Origin: Gracilariopsis chorda | Taxonomy: Eukaryota; Rhodophyta; Florideophyceae; Gracilariales; Gracilariaceae | Direction of reading: 5' to 3' | Assembly (NCBI GenBank): GCA_003194525.1 | Contig: NBIV01000337.1 | Location: 1-60,182, forward strand | DNA length: 60,182 nt | Shown here: positions 48,111-58,931 of the stretch, piece by piece | How the letters are laid out: the number at the start of each line of letters is the position of its first letter | Numbering within the stretch: the stretch's first letter is position 1 | Position numbers and translations under genes: made by a program | Notes under the pieces: model-generated | Seen by the model: the letters and a program-made list of their open reading frames with translations, nothing else | What the model was told of the DNA's origin: nothing | Databases searched by the model: none

Positions 48111-48696
48111 ATGCCGCCTGCTTGTACGTGCGCCGCCGCCGCACAAAGACCCACCGCACCGTCAGAGTTTGCCCGCACAGACAAGCTCACTTCTCGACCA
48201 GACGGCTTTTTGGAGCGCAGGATGGCAGCGTAAGACAAACACCACGTGCTTTGCGACTGACGCCTTTGCTTCGTCGCCTTCTTTTCACCTGAACCTTCAC
48301 CTTCACTACTCTCATCGGCAGCGTCGACTGCTACATCCACCACAGCGCTTGTTGACGCCCTCATTGACCTCTCAACTTCTGCATCGCTGCATGACGCGCT
48401 CTTTGGCTGCGTTCCGTCCACCACCTCTCTCCTACCCTCTGCCACAACCAAGAGCTACATCACTCGACACGGGTGAGCCCGATGACACGGAAGCGCCTTC
48501 TGTCGCCTTCGGAGCTACACTCTGACAAGTCGCGCCAGAACCTGTCTTAACCAGCGCTGCCACTTCATGCACCCCGTGCCCAGATGGTCAGCTCCAGCCT
48601 GTCGCCAGCAGCTCCGCTCGCATTCCATACGTAGGCGGTACTATTGCTAGTGCGGCACGCACCATCTGCATCCCCGCCGTCACCACCCTGCGCAAG
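48111..48696 (+). pseudogene. 5' part of a probable host gene split by a solo LTR
   Basis: Plus-strand reading with plausible composition but no recognised family. ATG at 48111 gives MPPACTCAAAAQRPTAPSEF. Later frames include STTALVDALIDLSTSASLHD and, up to the LTR border, CTPCPDGQLQPVASSSARIP and then IPAVTTLR. An in-frame TGA at 48523-48525 and a frame change upstream show decay or unseen introns. At the LTR border the codons continue exactly into the sequence right of the LTR (50947), giving TTLRTRLSLLLNVALYGVHM across the join when one copy of the 5-bp target is counted. Confidence 0.45.
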
Positions 48697-50946
48697 TGTT
48701 TAGTAGAATACTACGTCCTTTGGCCAACTGGGGTAGTAGTCTACTAGGGGGTAGTAGCGGCGGAGATCCAGCCACTGGGGTGACAATCCACTTGGTCTAC
48801 TAGTGACGCGGGCACCAACTGGCAGCGAGGCGCAATGGGCGGGCGCTATCTCACGTCCCTACAGGTCGGGAGAATGATAGCGATGGCTTGGAGGCCTTTG
48901 GCGTCCTACTGGCTGCATATGGCGGCAAGAAGACGGTGAGGGTGCTTGCCTCTACTCTTCGGAGATCGGCGGCACTCGAGCCAACCTATATAGCTGGCCA
49001 GGCCCTCTGACCTCCGGAAACTATCCTAAAAATTTAAATAAAAATAGCTACATAATAAACTTGAGGCCAGAGTGCCTTGGCATTCTCACAGTCCCCTGGT
49101 ATCCCCTGCCTCGGCACCCAGCTTGGCCACTTGAGATATTTAGGCCAGCAATGGTCTGACCTCTGCCAACCCGGACCTTTGGTTACCTCACCACTCCACA
49201 TGCCCGATGGTCCTTCTCCTACAAAGTGGCAGTACCGCCTGCCAGGCGTGTTTTACCGGGTCATGTGGACGTGGGGCTACCTGGCAGTCGGGCACGCACG
49301 CTACCTGTTCTACACAAATGCGAGCAGCTGTGGAGCAACGCGAGGCAATTATATCAGTGATGATCCTTCTCAAAGGATGTGGCAAGGCCGTGGCTCAATA
49401 CCTCTCAGGTTAGGAATCTTCCCCCAATTTTGGGTTGAATTCTGGTGGATTGTGGTTGGATTCTCACCTGGCAAGTTAGTTCATGAATAGCCTCAATTGG
49501 GCAGGATGCGTGGTGTAGCATTCAGGATTCAATGGATTCGGAGTGCCTATTATCGCTTAAGTTGGGGGATGCAACTCATCAATTAAGGTTGAGGTTACCG
49601 CTACTGAGCGACAGCTATGAAAAGAACCGTCTCATAGGTGGCACACTACTGCAGTTGTACACCTGTACCACCCTGGCACCCACTACCAAATAATTTATTC
49701 GATATTCTATTCTAGTGCCAAATAGTGGCTAACCACACGTGTAGGCTTGACAGTGAGGCAGTCGCGCTGCCTTTATGGGCCTAGTAAAGGGCTGAAGCCC
49801 AGGCGGGGAAGGCGGAGGCCAACCAACAACCAACTTCTTACCCAAGTGGTAAACTACAGGAATCCTAAGTCGTTACGACATTGGAGCGCCTGTAGCGTCA
49901 GAGCCTAACGGTATCTGAGCTACAGCTCTCGTTCCGAGGATCTCCTCATATTCCTGTCATCACTGACTCCCGTTTCGCCCCTTTTACTTGGCGTTGTGTG
50001 CCATTTTCTCAGGTAATCCTGTGCTGTACTCGACACCAAGATCTCCGAACCCTCCGACTCTTCGTCTGCTCGTGCACTCACGAGACATCACCGTTTGGCA
50101 CCCGAGCCTGTGTTACTAGACAGCCGCCCGCAAGGTGGCACCCGCTTACGCGGTTACCCGTGGATATCCACCTCTGATACCGAGACCCGACAGTAGTTGG
50201 TGGAATACCACACGTGGTACGCGTTTACAGAACTTGGATCCGATTATGGATATACGCCTTGGGCGAGTGGCACCTGTGGACCCTGACAGTGGCTTCTCCA
50301 CTTGTATGGACCTCCGCAGGTTTGCACTACTTTAGTTAATTATTTTAGTTAATTACTGTAGAACCTACTTATGTAAAGCTGACCTTGCCTTCGTCACCAT
50401 CAAGTAAACTCAACTGAGGTTAGCACCCTAACTAGAGTGTTGGCTCTGGTCGCAACTGCCGTCGTAGGTTCACGACTCCATATGGAGAGTAACCACGCTT
50501 GGTTTCAGTACGACTACCCTCTCAGGACCATTTTCGACTTTTTTGTAAGTACACTGACTGTGATTCTAACCGTGTGGGTTATATTTTGTGTATCCTGTTG
50601 CAAGACAGATCTCCGCCCCAGTATTGGGTTGTACTTTGGTTATTTCTACTATTTTCCCCTTTGTTTCTCGGATCTGTTGCCGCTGTGAGCACGACCCTTG
50701 CCCTGTTTCCTGCTTGAACCCTTTCACCTTTGGGACACTACACTTACTGTGTACGCTGTCTAGTTCCCCTCAATCGGGTTCTTCTCTGATCTCGTTTCTC
50801 TCAGGATACTTCGTACCAGCATCCACCGTTGGATTTACACCCGACACCCGTGTGGAGTAGAGGGCTCGTCCGCTGAGTCTACCCTTCATAGGGAGCAAGG
50901 ACTCGGACGCCTTGAAAGTAACAACCCTCACGGGATTTGCTACACA
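48697..50946 (+). repeat. Probable solo LTR (about 2.25 kb) of a related Ty3 family
   Basis: Begins TGTTTAGTAGAAT and ends ATTTGCTACACA, an imperfect inverted pair like the A/B/C LTR ends (TGTAGTGCAAT/ATTGCACCACA). An internal segment near 50607 (ATCTCCGCCCCAGT) also occurs in LTR A near 6374. The flanks are GCAAG on the left and GCACC on the right, a weak 5-bp target match. No gag or pol is inside, and the ORFs within are short. Removing it restores an open frame across the flanks, which supports a single insertion. The orientation is inferred from the match to LTR A. Confidence 0.5.
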
Positions 50947-51045
50947 GCACCCGCCTGTCGCTGCTGCTCAACGTGGCGTTGTACGGCGTGCACATGGCGC
51001 TGCTCAAACTCGTGGGGGCTGGTGTTCTACCACTTCCGCCGCATT
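50947..51045 (+). pseudogene. 3' part of the split host gene
   Basis: Continues the frame of 48696 with TRLSLLLNVALYGVHMALLK, a hydrophobic helix, ending at a TGA at about 51045. A one-base slip in the GGGGG run at about 51025 would instead end as WGLVFYHFRRIDVA. The hydrophobic end suggests a membrane protein. Confidence 0.4.
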
Positions 51046-51156
51046 GACGTGGCGTAGAAATTTATGCTTATGCTGTCGTTTCCCGCGTTAGCTACGGAAA
51101 CACAGCAACAGCAACGACACAGCAACTACAATATCACAATGAAGAATAGATATATT

Positions 51157-51364
51157 TTATTTGTCCAAACCTGTATAGAGCATAGTGAGAAGGAGTGGAA
51201 TAGGGCTGACGTTATTCATAAAACCACAGTTTGCAGAGAACACCACTCCGTTCAGTAGCCCACGCACGTAAAATTTCGGTGCCTGGGCAATGAGGTCTTT
51301 CAATACCACCGCAGCTTCTTCACATTTCCTTTCGCTTTCAGAAATACTACGCATTATCTCCTCC
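51157..51364 (-). pseudogene. 3' end of a gene interrupted by element C
   Basis: Minus-strand frame entering from the LTR of element C. It reads EEIMRSISESERKCEEAAVV, LKDLIAQAPKFYVRGLLNGV, VFSANCGFMNNVSPIPLLLT and stops at 51157. Composition and length after the junction look like genuine coding sequence, with a C-terminal hydrophobic segment. The 5' part would lie beyond the right edge of the window, across element C. The family is not recognised. It converges with the split gene ending at about 51045. Confidence 0.45.
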
Positions 51365-52173
51365 TGTGGTGCCATGCCCCAAAGGGGAAAAACACCGAAA
51401 GACGTTCGGGATCTTCCTCTCACGAGGTGAACCCAGTTGGGTAGAGCCCTCCCAGAGGTGTCACGGCGAAGCCGGTTTGTAAGACCAGGGACACCTGTCG
51501 CGACTCGCGCAGGGAGGTGAAGGCGAAGAATCGGTATCCGCGTGAGCGGGGTGTGATCCTCAGAAGAGGTATGTTTCCACGTAAGTGGTGGGGGGTGTGA
51601 GCGGATGCGCACACGAGGGCCGCGGATAGCGGGAGGTGCTACCCTAAAAAGGGGAAAGAGGAAGGACGAAGTGGGTCGCGAGAGCGACGAGCAGATACGG
51701 CAATGCCGGTGGACAGGACTCCCTATACAAGGCGAAACACCAATATGATTGGAACAATTATACTCCCAGTGATGGGTTTCTTTAGATGTGCAAGGGGGTT
51801 AGATGTCCCGTGGTTTACGGCGTTTCCCTCCGAGGAGGAGTAGAGTACGCGCGCAAGCGGTAACAACTAGAGCCAATTCCCCAGGTTGGGGTCCCTTGTT
51901 GGGGAAGGTTTACTGGTGCGACGGCAGTGCGCCGTCGCACTAAGTACTAGCTTCCCAGAAATGGGTGTGAAAATAATAAATAAAATTAACTGAAATACTC
52001 CACATTTCGTGGCAACATCCACTACTGTGGCCAACCGCCAATTGACCCAAAACCGTGTCCCACGTGTCCATACCCACCATAGTGGGGCGTAGTTCATATA
52101 CACACTACACAACCGATAATATCAGGAAAACGATCAAGTACCAAGAATCCCTCCCTGAGGGCGTTGCACTTAA
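51365..52173 (-). repeat. 3' LTR of element C (about 809 bp)
   Basis: Inverted relative to LTR B and similar throughout. The outer end reads TGTGGTGCCATGCCCC on the plus strand at 51365; the inner end is GGCGTTGCACTTAA at 52160-52173, where the expected terminal TG has become TT on the element strand. It includes the conserved 10-bp hairpin at 51916-51940. Confidence 0.8.
51916..51940. promoter_or_regulatory. Perfect LTR hairpin, element C
   Basis: Same 10-bp stem (GTGCGACGGC with GCCGTCGCAC) and 5-nt loop as in LTR B, preserved while surrounding LTR positions differ. Confidence 0.7.
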
Positions 52174-52187
52174 TATCCCCCCCCTAA
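52174..52187 (-). promoter_or_regulatory. Polypurine tract of element C
   Basis: On the element strand TAGGGGGGGGATA directly precedes the LTR, the plus-strand primer position in Ty3 elements. Confidence 0.6.
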
Positions 52188-52229
52188 GACAGGAAAACGA
52201 CCGCGGACGCGGAGGATTCCCAGACGAAA

Positions 52230-54077
52230 ATGGGTGATAAAAGCGCGTGCGCCGTCTCCGGTTCTCCGGTAAATCCCTCGGCACCAGAGTCAATACCTCC
52301 TGCTACTGCAGCTGTCATTTCCTCGCCTCGCCTTCGCGCTTCCTCGTCACCGAGCGTACTCCGACAAACAACATCAACCACCCTCGAAGAGGGAGAAATG
52401 AACAACGACAACAACATCAACAACCACAGCCAACCTCCGAGGTCTCTCGGGCGATATACCACCGGTTTCCGGTCAGTTCCCCTGCCTCAGGGCGATCAAC
52501 CTCCGGTACAACCGGGAAATACGGCTGCTGAAGCCGACCATCCCTTCGCATTACCACCTTCGGTGGGATCCTCCGGAACCGCTCCGGTGTCCAACTGGCC
52601 AACCTACAGCACCCTGGTGGGGCTCAACCCGATGAATTGGAATCACGCGTCGCGCCTGCGCCTTGCCCCGTGGTTTCACCCGGTCGCCGTCCTCAATGAG
52701 GGATTGGTCACCGCTTATGCGGATGGCTCAGACACCATTCCGGGGGATCTGCCCAGAGCAGTCACCACATCGTCGGATTGGCGTCACAGGATTGCGATTC
52801 CGCGTCACCACCTCCGAAGAAATTCGGGCGAGACCGTCGCTACGGCACAGACCGCGTTGACGCGCATGGCGTATCAACGGCAGAGCCGGGCTCCATTCGA
52901 TGTACCGGTCCCACCGGAGGTTGGCTTCGACGTTAGCTACTTCCGCACTGGCGGGGAGATTGGGTATGGCGAGAACCTGTTCCGCCTCGAGACCCTCGCT
53001 TGGAGGAATTTCCCCGCAGCGCGGCAAGAAGCCCTTTGCTGGGAGCGACCGATTATTCGGGCGGAGTTCAGGTACCTTCCCCGGCAATACCGGTCCAACT
53101 TGCTCCAAAACTTCATCCGCTACGAGCGGCGTTGGTGATCCCGATTCGGGTATTTTATCCCGTATCAGAAGGTGGAGATAGAGCGGATTGCGCCACCTCA
53201 CCGACTAGGGCGGTATGTAGCACTCCCCGAGTGGTGGCGCTTCCATGAAGCCTGCCGGGGGTGCTACATAGAACTCCCGCCGGTACTTACGTACCTCGGT
53301 TCGCTGCTCATGCAGGATCCCCGGTAGGGGTTGTGGTCCGTAGTGGTTACGGAGTGGGCGGCCCGCAGTGCGGCTTATATCCTCAACGAGGCGTACGACC
53401 AGTATCGTCTCTGGTTCCTTCAACCGCGTGTGCGGGCAGCGATCCGAAACCTGGATCTTCGCATCCCCCTTGGGGGCCAGGCCAACAATGAAGAGGTCCT
53501 CCAATTACTTGGGTACATCGACAGCGTTAGCTGGAGTGAGGTCCCGCTGGAGCAAAGCGGTCGTCTGGATGGCGGTAGCGGTAACACCGGTGGTCCGGGA
53601 CTCGGTAGAAACACCGCCCTTGCGGGGGATTTTATCTACTTCGACCCCTGGGAGTTCCGGGAAATTTCCTCCGAGGAGGCGCGCGAGCTTCGCGATACGC
53701 CCCGGCATGTGCCGGAAGACCACCCGGTGGGGTACGTCGATTCCGACGACTACTACCGCGCATACGGCGGGGATGACCCAATGGTCGATAACGAACCGGA
53801 AGAACCCGGGGAGATGGACGTAGAGGAAACCGGCGCTAGCGCGGAAGCTTTCCCAGAGGGGGCATCTCCGGCCGAGCCGGCTGCTGACCCTTCGGCGGCA
53901 AGTGCCGGACCTTCTATCCCCAGCGGGGTGACGGCGAATGAAAACGAAATCATCGCACGTTTCCTCCGGGGTGCCGGTCTTAGCGCTGCCGAGGTATCGG
54001 GGGATGTCACCACCATGGCGGGCACGTTGGCCTACCGCCTTGCTGGGGGTTACGCCCCGGACGATGGGGGTGAGTGA
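52230..54077 (+). pseudogene. Antisense ORF (aORF) of element C, 616 codons, two in-frame stops
   Basis: Starts MGDKSACAVSGSPVNPSA at an ATG 57 bp inside the LTR border and runs in one frame to 54077. It is interrupted by TGA at 53136-53138 and TAG at 53326-53328. The conserved core matches the intact aORF of element A: RAEFRYLPRQ, SRFGYFIPYQKVEIERI, EWWRFHEACRGCYIELPPVL, TEWAARSAAYILNEAYDQYR, IRNLDLRIPLGGQAN, FIYFDPWEF, DDPMVDNEPEE. The N-terminus is Ser/Thr/Asn-rich with LEEGEMNNDNNINNHSQPPR; the C-terminus is Ala/Ser/Pro-rich. The frame is kept over 1.8 kb despite the stops, so the breaks look recent. No known domain is recognised. It converges with pol (191 bp between stops). Confidence 0.8.
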
Positions 54078-54268
54078 AACCTCTGGTCCAGTTTCCTGGT
54101 TCTTCTTTCCCTGGCTATGCCAGTTAGTGTAGTGTAGTATTGTGGGGAGCTAGCTGCTCCCCTGAATAAACTTTCCCGTTTAGAACGGTGCTTCTCGGTT
54201 GAGTTCCCCGTCTTCGACGGACTTTGCCTTGTTATCCTTTCCTTTCGCTCTCCGCTCGCGTGGCAACG

Positions 54269-56977
54269 TTACCCAACTTGGGCATTAACCAGCGTGGCTG
54301 GGGCTGCAGTTCCCGTTTGACGGTGGTATCGCAGGACCTGCGACCGCGGGAGGTGTTCAATTGGCTCCCACGTATCCCCACTGGGGTCGTACCCGTACCA
54401 GCGGACGCAGTATTGTACAATACCATCCTGGTCCCAGGTGTGTCCGACAAGTCGGTCTACTACGAACTCTCGTTCGTAGACCTGCCGGCCGTGCCGGGTG
54501 GTGGTTGTACTTCCCTGCGGGGGCTGCCCGCTGTGCGGTATAATGTCCCTTAGCAGGGTGTTTGGCGATAAATCTGACGTTGCCGTGCGCTGTCCTAGTG
54601 GCCGCTGCTCATGCGGGAAAATATCCCTCAAGAGGGTGTGTGGTGTCACGGTTTTCCCCGGCAAGTCATTCCCCATTGGGGTGTCGTTGTTCCCGTCTTC
54701 ACGGTAGGCCGGGCGAACCGCCAGTCGGCGGGGGACTTGGGCTCCGCCTTCGCGGTTGAGCTCACGAACCGCGAGTTTGCGGGAAGATGACCGCTCCTGC
54801 GGGATCGGCATTTCCACAATCCCCTGGGGGGTCCCGTGCGACACGGTGATTGGGTGGCAAACCGCCTCCCTGCCAGGCGCACGAGCGCTCTGCACCATAC
54901 GTTCCGGCGACGCCGTGGTGTCCCCGGCTACTGACGGGTTGCCTGGGGCTAACTCCGGTACACCGGTATTTTGGTCAAAATTCCCCTTTGGGGGGTTCTG
55001 GGCAGGTGCCGATGACACCCTTTTCAGAGGAATTGCCGCTGAGCGCAGTGCACCATCTCCGTGAGGAGGAGCAGCGTCTGGTACGACCGGTTTCGAGCGT
55101 GCGATGGCGCGCGTTATTCTCGAGTTCCTCGGTTCTTCGCCGCAGCGATGCGGGGGTTGGCGCAAATTATTCCCCGTAGCGGGGGCTTTGATTCCGTCAA
55201 TGACGGGAGGCGTTTCCGGTGCTTGCGAGCCAGGGCTTAAAGCTTCGACTGCAGCTTGGCCGCCTTTTTCCCCAAGAGGGGTGTGGGTATTCCCCTGTGA
55301 GGCCGGCGTATCTGGGCGCCCCTTCTCCGCAGGGCGCGGGTCTGATCGACCTGATTGAACCGCTTCCGCGGGGACTTCCGCCAACGGCGGCTTCGAGGCA
55401 TCGGGCGATTGCCTTTCCGCTGCTGCGGTATTGGAGTGAGGCTTCTCGTTTTCCCGTGACAAACGGTGTATTTGCCGCTTTTGCGGGGCCTGCGCGTCTG
55501 GTTCCTGTTGCACAGCACTGCCCGGGAACGGGGGATTAGTGTCGCGTGACATACTCCGTGCTCCACGGTCAGTGTTCCGTATGTTACGGTGTGTTTCCCG
55601 TGGCGACGGTGATATCGTTCCTCGAAAACGAGTGTTCTTCTCCCCCTCCTTAGACGGAGCGGCGAGATAAGGGATAACATTCCCCGCCTGGCGGGTATAG
55701 ATGCGCGCCAGTGGGGCAGACGTGGTAGGGGCGGGCGCTGAGGGACCCGAATTACCCGGCTGAGCCGGTGAGTCCGACAGAGTCGGTAGGTCTGAGAGTC
55801 CCCGGCTGGGGTGTGGTAGTACCGTAGGTCTAGTACTCCCGGATTGTTCCGGTGTAGCGGAGTCCGTAGAAACGGGGTTGCCTGGATCCAGGACTACCTC
55901 TGACGAGGGAGGAGGGGCAAGGACAACACGATCACGGGAAATCCGTTCGTGCGTGTCCCCCATCTCTACCACGACAGTGTCGGTGTTAACAGAGATCACC
56001 TTGAAGGGTCCATCCGCCACAGGCGAGAGTTTGTGACGCTTCTCCCGTTCCGGGTTGTAGTATTCCTTCCTGATGAAGACGTAGTTATTTGCCCGAATCG
56101 GGGACGGTTTTCCTCGCACGCGAGCGTCAAAATCCCGCTTGTAAGCGGCTTGGGCCCGTGCCATAGACTTCCGCGCAGCGAGGACCAGCTTGGAAAGCCA
56201 TTGCTTCCATTGCTGCCGGTAGATACCCACAGATGGGAAATTGTCCAAGGTAGCTTGGGGTTCCAGCGCCACAGGCGGGGGTGTTCTAGATAGAACTAAC
56301 TCGAATGGCGAAACTCCGGTAGTCCGGTGTACCTGCGTATTGTACGCGTAGGTTACTGCATCAGCGTAGAGATCCCAATTCGTTGGGTGGTCAGCGACGT
56401 AGGAACGTAACGCCGCGAGTAACGTCCGGTTAAACCGTTCAACTTGCCCATTACACTGGGGGTGGTAGGTAGTCGTGAACAAGTTCTTGACATCCAGGAT
56501 GCGACAAACATCCTGGAAGAACTTGCTCACGAACTGCTTCCCGTTGTCAGAGCGCACCTCTACAGGGGGACCGTAGACAAAAATCCAGTGCGTCACCAGA
56601 GCCTGGGCCACCGTGAGAGCGGTTATCCTCCGAAGAGGGACAGTCCGTACCAGCTTAGAAAAGCGGTCGGTAATGACAAGTAGAAACTTGTTTCCACGTT
56701 TCGTGGTGAGTAATGGTCCGAGAATATCGATCGCAATAAACTCGAGTGGCGCCCTTGCGGGGAATAGTTTCATCTTCTTCGCATTTTTGCGGAGTTTGAC
56801 GCGATTCTTCGCGCATTCGCTACAAAACCGCACAGTTGCGTAGCAATCCACCGCCATTGCGGGCCAATAGAAATCCCTTCGCAGGGTTAGGTAGAGTTTC
56901 CTCCCACCTGGGTGACCTCCAATGGGGTCGTAGTGTGATAGATGTAACACCCGCGATTGCAGGGAATGTGGTACCAC
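54269..56977 (-). CDS. Element C integrase, long spacer and chromodomain, 902 codons open
   Basis: Longest intact piece of pol. Integrase HHCC zinc segment: HLSHYDPIGGHPGGRK with CSECAKN. Catalytic core: AIDILGPL (first Asp), RSDNGKQFVSKFFQDV (second Asp), QCNGQVERFNRT (Glu). GPY/F-like module: LSPVADGPFKVISV. A Pro/Ser/Arg-rich spacer of roughly 450 residues follows, then a chromodomain near the end (YCVRWYGYDPSGDTWEPIEH) and a short tail ending TLVNAQVG. In most chromoviruses the chromodomain follows the GPY/F module closely, so this spacer is unusually long. The frame is open from about 56977; the real polyprotein enters from RNase H through a one-base shift near 57060. Confidence 0.85.
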   Translation of the reverse strand: MVPHSLQSRVLHLSHYDPIGGHPGGRKLYLTLRRDFYWPAMAVDCYATVRFCSECAKNRVKLRKNAKKMKLFPARAPLEFIAIDILGPLLTTKRGNKFLLVITDRFSKLVRTVPLRRITALTVAQALVTHWIFVYGPPVEVRSDNGKQFVSKFFQDVCRILDVKNLFTTTYHPQCNGQVERFNRTLLAALRSYVADHPTNWDLYADAVTYAYNTQVHRTTGVSPFELVLSRTPPPVALEPQATLDNFPSVGIYRQQWKQWLSKLVLAARKSMARAQAAYKRDFDARVRGKPSPIRANNYVFIRKEYYNPEREKRHKLSPVADGPFKVISVNTDTVVVEMGDTHERISRDRVVLAPPPSSEVVLDPGNPVSTDSATPEQSGSTRPTVLPHPSRGLSDLPTLSDSPAQPGNSGPSAPAPTTSAPLARIYTRQAGNVIPYLAAPSKEGEKNTRFRGTISPSPRETHRNIRNTDRGARSMSRDTNPPFPGSAVQQEPDAQAPQKRQIHRLSRENEKPHSNTAAAERQSPDASKPPLAEVPAEAVQSGRSDPRPAEKGRPDTPASQGNTHTPLGEKGGQAAVEALSPGSQAPETPPVIDGIKAPATGNNLRQPPHRCGEEPRNSRITRAIARSKPVVPDAAPPHGDGALRSAAIPLKRVSSAPAQNPPKGNFDQNTGVPELAPGNPSVAGDTTASPERMVQSARAPGREAVCHPITVSHGTPQGIVEMPIPQERSSSRKLAVRELNREGGAQVPRRLAVRPAYREDGNNDTPMGNDLPGKTVTPHTLLRDIFPHEQRPLGQRTATSDLSPNTLLRDIIPHSGQPPQGSTTTTRHGRQVYEREFVVDRLVGHTWDQDGIVQYCVRWYGYDPSGDTWEPIEHLPRSQVLRYHRQTGTAAPATLVNAQVG

Positions 56978-57024
56978 AATCTGTGGGCGGGCTTCGACCT
57001 TTCTTACGAGGTAGCCTTTGTCGT

Positions 57025-58931
57025 TTACCCCGAAAGGGAGATCTTCACCACCGTTGATACGGCACGAATTCTCGTACAGAATTGGTCGCCGAATTGTTCT
57101 CGGATCATTTCTTCCGGTGATACCGGTACAAAGTTTCCCGGTAGCGGGTTCTCAGATTTATCTCGCGATGCGAGTAGTTCGTCAAAATCAGCATCCTCGT
57201 CCCAGTTTTCTGGCCTAGCCTCGACGGCATATTCCGGATCATCCGGGTCTATAGCCATGAAACATGGGACTTCATCATCCTCCGTTGGGAGTGCTTCCCC
57301 ACTTGTGGGTAACCGCGACAAAGCGTCGGCCTGGGTGTTCTGCGCGCCCTTTTTATAAATGACTTGAAAGTCATATTCCGCGAGGCGGAGTCTCCAGCGC
57401 ATGAGGCGTCCCGACGGGTCGGAGATATTCATCAACCACCTCAATGAGGAATGATCCGTGTACACGGTGAAGTGAATTCCCATAAGGTAGGGGCGTAGAG
57501 TGGTCATCGCCCATACGACGGCGAGGCACTCTTTCTCCGATACGGAGTAGTTCCGCTCATGAACATTGAGCGAACGTGACCAATAACCAATTGGATGTCG
57601 TTCCCCCTCGGGGGTGGTTTGAAAAAGAGCACACCCGACTTGGTAGTCGCTCGAGTCCGTATCTACGGAGTATGGCAACCCAAGTTTTGGGAGATGTAGG
57701 ATTGGTGCTGATGTGACAGCCTCCTTTAAGGAGTTGAAGGCTTCCGATTGCTCGGGCGTAAATATTCCCAGTTTTGGGGGGTTCCCCTTTCGCAACAACG
57801 CGTTCAGGGCGCCGCGGTATCCAAAAAGTTCGGGATAAACCGTCGATAGACATAGACCAGCCCCAAAAAGGAGCGCATTTCCGTTGAGTACGGGGCTCTT
57901 TCGCCTCCACGAGGGATTTGACTCGAGCTTTCTCGATCGCTAACCGTCCAGGACGGATAATGTGACCCAGATACTTCACAGTATCTGTGGAAAACTCGCA
58001 TTTCCTCAACTTGAGGGTAATTCCCGCATCGCGGAGTAAGGTGAGCACGTCTCGGACGTGAGTGAGATGGTCGTCCAACGAGTTGGAAAAGATGATGATA
58101 TCATCAAGGTAGACCAGACAACTCCGCCACTTAAAGCGGTTGAGTAGAATATCTACTGCACGCTGAAAGGTGGCGGGGGCGTTGGTTAACCCAAATGGCA
58201 TCCGCTTGAAGCGGTACGTTCCTGCATGGCAGGTGAATGCGGTTTTGTCGCGATCCTCCTGTCTGACAGGTACTTGCCAATATCCCCAATTGGCATCAAG
58301 GGCCGTGAACACGGTGGAGTCTCCAAGGGAGTCAATGCACTCGTCCATACGAGGGATGGGGTACGTGTCCCTAACAGTCACGGCATTGAGCCGGCGGTAG
58401 TCGACACAGAACCTCCAGGTTCCGTCGGCCTTTAAAGCCAGTACAACTGGGGATGCCCAGGGTGATTGAGCGGGCTCAATCACAACTGCGCGGAGCATCT
58501 TGTCCACCTGGGACTGCTCCTCTTCCCGAGCTTTCGGACCTGCCCTGTAAGGGGTTGTGCAACCGGTCGCGCACCGGGATTAAATCGATCCGGTGTTCCG
58601 TTGCATCAATCTCGCCAAGCGAGCAATCCCACATTGTGGTGAATTCCCGTAACATAGTACGGAGTTTGTCGCGGTGCGACTCTGGCACGTGGCTGAATTC
58701 CAGCGCTTCAAGTGCTTTTTCCGGATCAATCCGGTCATTGCTCGATGGAGCATTGTCCTGTGGAACAGGTGTGGTTCGCAATTCCGAGTTACTCGGTATG
58801 TTCGGCGCTGAAGTAGCGGTTTCCTCCCCCTCCTTAGACTTGAAGTCTTCGGACGGCGGGGCGAACTCCTCAGAAGAGGTGGTAACTCCGAGTACATCGG
58901 CGGCTGTCATCTTTGTTGGCAGCATTCCCAT
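57025..58931 (-). pseudogene. Element C reverse transcriptase and RNase H, frameshifted
   Basis: Four frames in sequence. Frame 1 (58931-58476) is the RT lead-in, with SLGEIDATEHRIDLIPVRDR. Frame 2 (58507 to about 57900) is the RT palm: SPWASPVVLALKADGTWRFC, VDYRRLNAVT, FTALDANWGYWQVPV and catalytic LVYLDDIIIFSN. Frame 3 (58001-57804) holds the connection motifs MRSFLGLVYVYRRFIPNF. Frame 4 (57798-57025) is RNase H: DTDSSDYQVGCALFQ, SVSEKECLAVVWAM, YTDHSSLRWLM and QADALSRLP. Breaks near 58500, 57900 and 57800 leave it non-functional. All catalytic residues that I can see are kept. Confidence 0.85.

Noticed and set aside
48095..48451. Minus-strand 118-codon ORF opposite the split gene
   Set aside because: The plus strand has frame continuity across the LTR junction, so the minus frame is more likely the shadow.
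49077..50860. Short ORFs inside the solo LTR, some hydrophobic
   Set aside because: They lie within non-coding LTR sequence, overlap in several frames and show no domain.
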